Assembly (NCBI GenBank): GCA_020073385.1
Contig: JAIQFH010000006.1
Span: 186,001-250,000, forward strand
Length of the DNA: 64,000 nucleotides
Direction of reading: 5' to 3'
Source: Terriglobia bacterium
GTDB taxonomy: Bacteria > Acidobacteriota > Terriglobia > Terriglobales > Acidobacteriaceae
The notes under the pieces are model-generated. The model was not told where the DNA came from. It saw only the letters and a list, made by a program, of their open reading frames with translations, and ran no database searches. The first letter of the stretch is position 1. Each line of letters opens with the position of its first letter. A program made the translations under genes and the position numbers. Shown here in pieces: positions 61,958-64,000 of the stretch.

Positions 61958-63115
61958 TTATGTCCGAGCCGGCCAGTTAACCTGCCCACCCTTGTTGTAA
62001 GCTAGATTCCCAATGTGCCCCGCCCGTGCCGCCGCAACCCCGGCCTCAACCGGCGCATTCGGTTCCTTGCGGGTCTTGATGCACTCGAAAAAGTTCTCCA
62101 TATGTGTGATCGTCCCGTCTCGGAAGCTGTGCGCGGTGAGCACCGGATTCTGGTCCCTCTGCACGCCCTCGCGATACACGGTGAATCCTCCACGATCGAT
62201 CTTCAAGGTCGCATCCGTCCCGCGAAATTCCAGCCCGCCGTCATCGATTGACGAACACATCATCCCCTCATACACCACATCAAACCCGGGATATCGGAAC
62301 GCCGCCTGAATCGTGTCCGGACAATCCCACTGATCGAAGACGTACTTGTCGGCGACCATGCAAGCCTGCTTCGGCGTATCGGCCTTCATCGCCCAATGCA
62401 CCACGTCAATCCAGTGCGTGAACAGATCGGTCATCGCCCCGCCGCCAAAATTCCAGAACCACCGCCAATGCGCAAATTTCTCATCGCTGAACGCCTGTTC
62501 CGGCGCCGATCCCAGCCACATCTTCCAGTCGAGCGCCTGCTGATCGATCGGCTTTGCCACCCAGTTGCGCTGATAGTTTTGCCACCAATATGTCCGCACC
62601 TGCACCACGCGCCCCAGGCTTCCCGCCTGAATCAAATCGACCGCGTCGCGAAAGTGCGTCCAGCTCCGCTGCTGCATGCCGCACTGCAAAATCTGCTTGC
62701 CTGACCGTACCGCCTTCGTCAGTGTGGCTCCCTCTTCGATCGTGTGGGTAACGGGCTTTTCGAGGAATACGTCTTTCCCCGCCTTCAGAGCGTCCACCGC
62801 CATCGGCACATGCCAGTGGTCCGGAGACGCGATGATCACCGCATCGATGTTCTTGTCGAGCACTTCCCGATAATCGAGATGCGTCGTAGCCAACCCATTG
62901 GATCGCTCTTTGACCGCATCGCGATTGGGTCCGTACACGTCACTCACCGCCACAATTTCGTACGAGCCGGCCCTGTCGGCCGAATCGAGCAGCCCCTTCA
63001 TGCGATGTCCCGCCCCAATCACTCCGATGCGAATTTTGTCGTTAGCCCCAAACACACGGGTGGAAGCGAGCGCCGTCATTCCGCTCGCAATAATGAAGCT
63101 GCGCCGAGTAATCAT
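61958..63115 (-). CDS. Tat-exported Gfo/Idh/MocA-family oxidoreductase
   Basis: A 385-residue NAD(P)-binding protein. The N-terminus is a twin-arginine signal (MITRRSFIIASGMTALASTR). The Rossmann part shows IRIGVIGAGHRMKGLLDSAD near residue 28 and IIASPDHWHVPMAVDALKAG near 98, then the EKP motif in FLEKPVTHT near 122, and a GFO_IDH_MocA C-terminal part with FWNFGGGAMTDLFTHWIDVV near 223. Such exported members, often next to DUF1080 proteins, act on sugars with a tightly bound cofactor. A DUF1080 gene lies divergently 316 bp away. Confidence 0.94.
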   Translation of the reverse strand: MITRRSFIIASGMTALASTRVFGANDKIRIGVIGAGHRMKGLLDSADRAGSYEIVAVSDVYGPNRDAVKERSNGLATTHLDYREVLDKNIDAVIIASPDHWHVPMAVDALKAGKDVFLEKPVTHTIEEGATLTKAVRSGKQILQCGMQQRSWTHFRDAVDLIQAGSLGRVVQVRTYWWQNYQRNWVAKPIDQQALDWKMWLGSAPEQAFSDEKFAHWRWFWNFGGGAMTDLFTHWIDVVHWAMKADTPKQACMVADKYVFDQWDCPDTIQAAFRYPGFDVVYEGMMCSSIDDGGLEFRGTDATLKIDRGGFTVYREGVQRDQNPVLTAHSFRDGTITHMENFFECIKTRKEPNAPVEAGVAAARAGHIGNLAYNKGGQVNWPART

Positions 63116-63431
63116 GATGAACGGCCTCCATATGCCGAATGATGGTATCAAGTTTCAACTCAGGTGCAAGGTCATGGAACTTGGCCGGACCAGCCGCCGT
63201 TGCGCATCAATACCCAAGGGAAAGCGAAGGAACCAGATCCTTCGTGCACTTTCGTGTTCTCCATGGTTCCAGCCTTTTCCTCGCTTCTAACCCGAGCCAC
63301 TAGCCTCGTCCTCTGCGCGCTTTTCTCTGCGTTCTCTGCGGTTATTGCCTTTGTCGTTGTCGCTTCCATGGTTTCCTTGCCGGGCTAGGCCTAGCTGCGA
63401 AGCCAAACATTTCGGTGTATGCTCTTGGACC
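63116..63431. promoter_or_regulatory. Divergent intergenic region between the Gfo/Idh/MocA and DUF1080 genes
   Basis: The 316-bp gap should hold two promoters. In it CCTTCGTGCACTTTCGTGTT (about 63239) is one arm of the GTGTCCTTCGTGGT repeat family, and CTCTGCGCGCTTTTCTCTGC near 63312 is the related CTCTGCG type also found at 61190-61235. No ORF is convincing. Confidence 0.5.
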
Positions 63432-64000
63432 ATGCGAGTCAAAATCTGGAGTTACTTCGCAATCGCGTCCTTTCTAACCATGTCTTTCTTCACTCAAGCA
63501 CAGCAATCCTCCGCCAAACCGGAAGACACCGAAGTCTGGCAACCCGAACCGAAAGTCGTCACACCGGCCGCAGAGTCCGGCAAACCCCCGTCAGACGCGA
63601 TCATCCTCTTCGACGGAAAGAATCTGGACGAATGGGTCTCCGCCAACGATCGTTCGCAACCCGCGAAGTGGACCGTCGCCGACGGCATTCTCGTCGTGAG
63701 TAAAACCGCGGGCAACATCGAAACCAAGCGCACCTTCCACAATTACCAGTTTCACATGGAATGGAAAGTTCCCGAAAACATCACCGGCTCCGGACAGGCG
63801 CGAGGGAACAGTGGACTCTTCCTGGCCTCCACCGGCACCGGCGACGCCGGATACGAACTGCAAGTCCTCGACTCCTACAACAACAAAACCTACGTCAACG
63901 GGATGGCCGCGAGCGTCTACAAGCAGAGCATCCCGCTCGCGAATCCAGCCCGTAAGCCCGGAGAATGGCAGAGGTACGACGTCGTGTGGACCGCTCCCAC
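63432..64000 (+). CDS. DUF1080 (3-keto-disaccharide hydrolase-like) protein, truncated by the window edge
   Basis: The visible 189 codons begin MRVKIWSYFAIASFLTMSFF, a signal peptide ending near AQQSS, then the DUF1080 lectin-like fold: AIILFDGKNLDEWVSAND near residue 56, then WTVADGILVVSKTAGNIET near 80, FHNYQFHMEWKVPENITG near 101, and GNSGLFLASTGTGDAGYELQ near 125. These are the standard DUF1080 marks (LFNGKDLxGW, NSGI/LFL, YELQVLD). The protein runs off the right edge. It is divergent from an exported Gfo/Idh/MocA gene, a pairing that fits periplasmic sugar oxidation or hydrolysis. Confidence 0.93.
   Translation, partial: MRVKIWSYFAIASFLTMSFFTQAQQSSAKPEDTEVWQPEPKVVTPAAESGKPPSDAIILFDGKNLDEWVSANDRSQPAKWTVADGILVVSKTAGNIETKRTFHNYQFHMEWKVPENITGSGQARGNSGLFLASTGTGDAGYELQVLDSYNNKTYVNGMAASVYKQSIPLANPARKPGEWQRYDVVWTAP

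Overview
The window is GC-rich chromosomal DNA from a Gram-negative, probably soil-dwelling bacterium. Gene content points to Acidobacteriota (Koribacter/Terriglobales-like): lipid A and lipoprotein genes (lpxD, lnt), a futalosine menaquinone route (mqnA, mqnD), Tat-signal DUF1501, GH2 and Gfo/Idh proteins, a secreted DUF1800 protein, DUF1080, small proteins that look typical of acidobacteria, and many dispersed hairpins. There is no rRNA or other marker gene here, so the assignment is inference. I found no tRNA, rRNA, CRISPR array, prophage or intact insertion sequence.

Layout. 1-5.3 kb: the minus-strand protein quality-control cluster tig-clpP-clpX-lon (lon cut by the left edge). 5.5-9.5 kb: an accessory island with a large orphan protein carrying a PD-(D/E)XK-like motif, a truncated zinc-ribbon/HTH protein, a three-gene operon of very small proteins, a SAF-domain lipoprotein and a gene remnant. 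9.6-18.6 kb: LLM oxidoreductase, DinB-like secreted protein, APH-like kinase, UDG, an ECF sigma/anti-sigma/secreted-protein operon, murB and a bacilliredoxin. 18.8-29.2 kb: two paralogous lipoproteins, lpxD, a P-loop protein, lnt overlapping prfB (with the RF2 +1 frameshift), an HD hydrolase, a CoA-binding protein, a CPBP protease and a GAF-PP2C phosphatase. 29.3-42.7 kb: rarA, mqnA, dprA, an S23-like four-helix gene, topA, an SDR, bioY, mqnD, a HAD hydrolase, an epimerase and an HD-GYP protein. 43-54 kb: DUF1800/DUF1501 pair, Rieske protein, nuoB, an NHL protein, GH2 and a DHA2 transporter. 54-64 kb: MocR regulator with operator-like boxes, DoxX-like membrane protein, a TetR cassette with twin palindromic operators, a Gfo/Idh/MocA protein and DUF1080 (cut by the right edge).

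The most striking non-genic signal is a set of tandem arrays that all keep a 7-bp period although their sequence differs (AGCTNNN, GAGAACT, GCTCATT, AGCTGAN). They lie in gene gaps, several form inverted pairs, several contain the stop codon of the gene before them, and two supply the AGGAG ribosome-binding site of the gene after them. They resemble in kind the heptameric STRR sequences known from cyanobacteria. Other dispersed families are roughly 100-bp elements with GTCATCC/GTCATTCC terminal inverted repeats, hairpins with arms like GTGTCCTTCGTGGT, and short hairpins, two of which sit in frame inside coding sequences (rarA and the DUF1800 gene).
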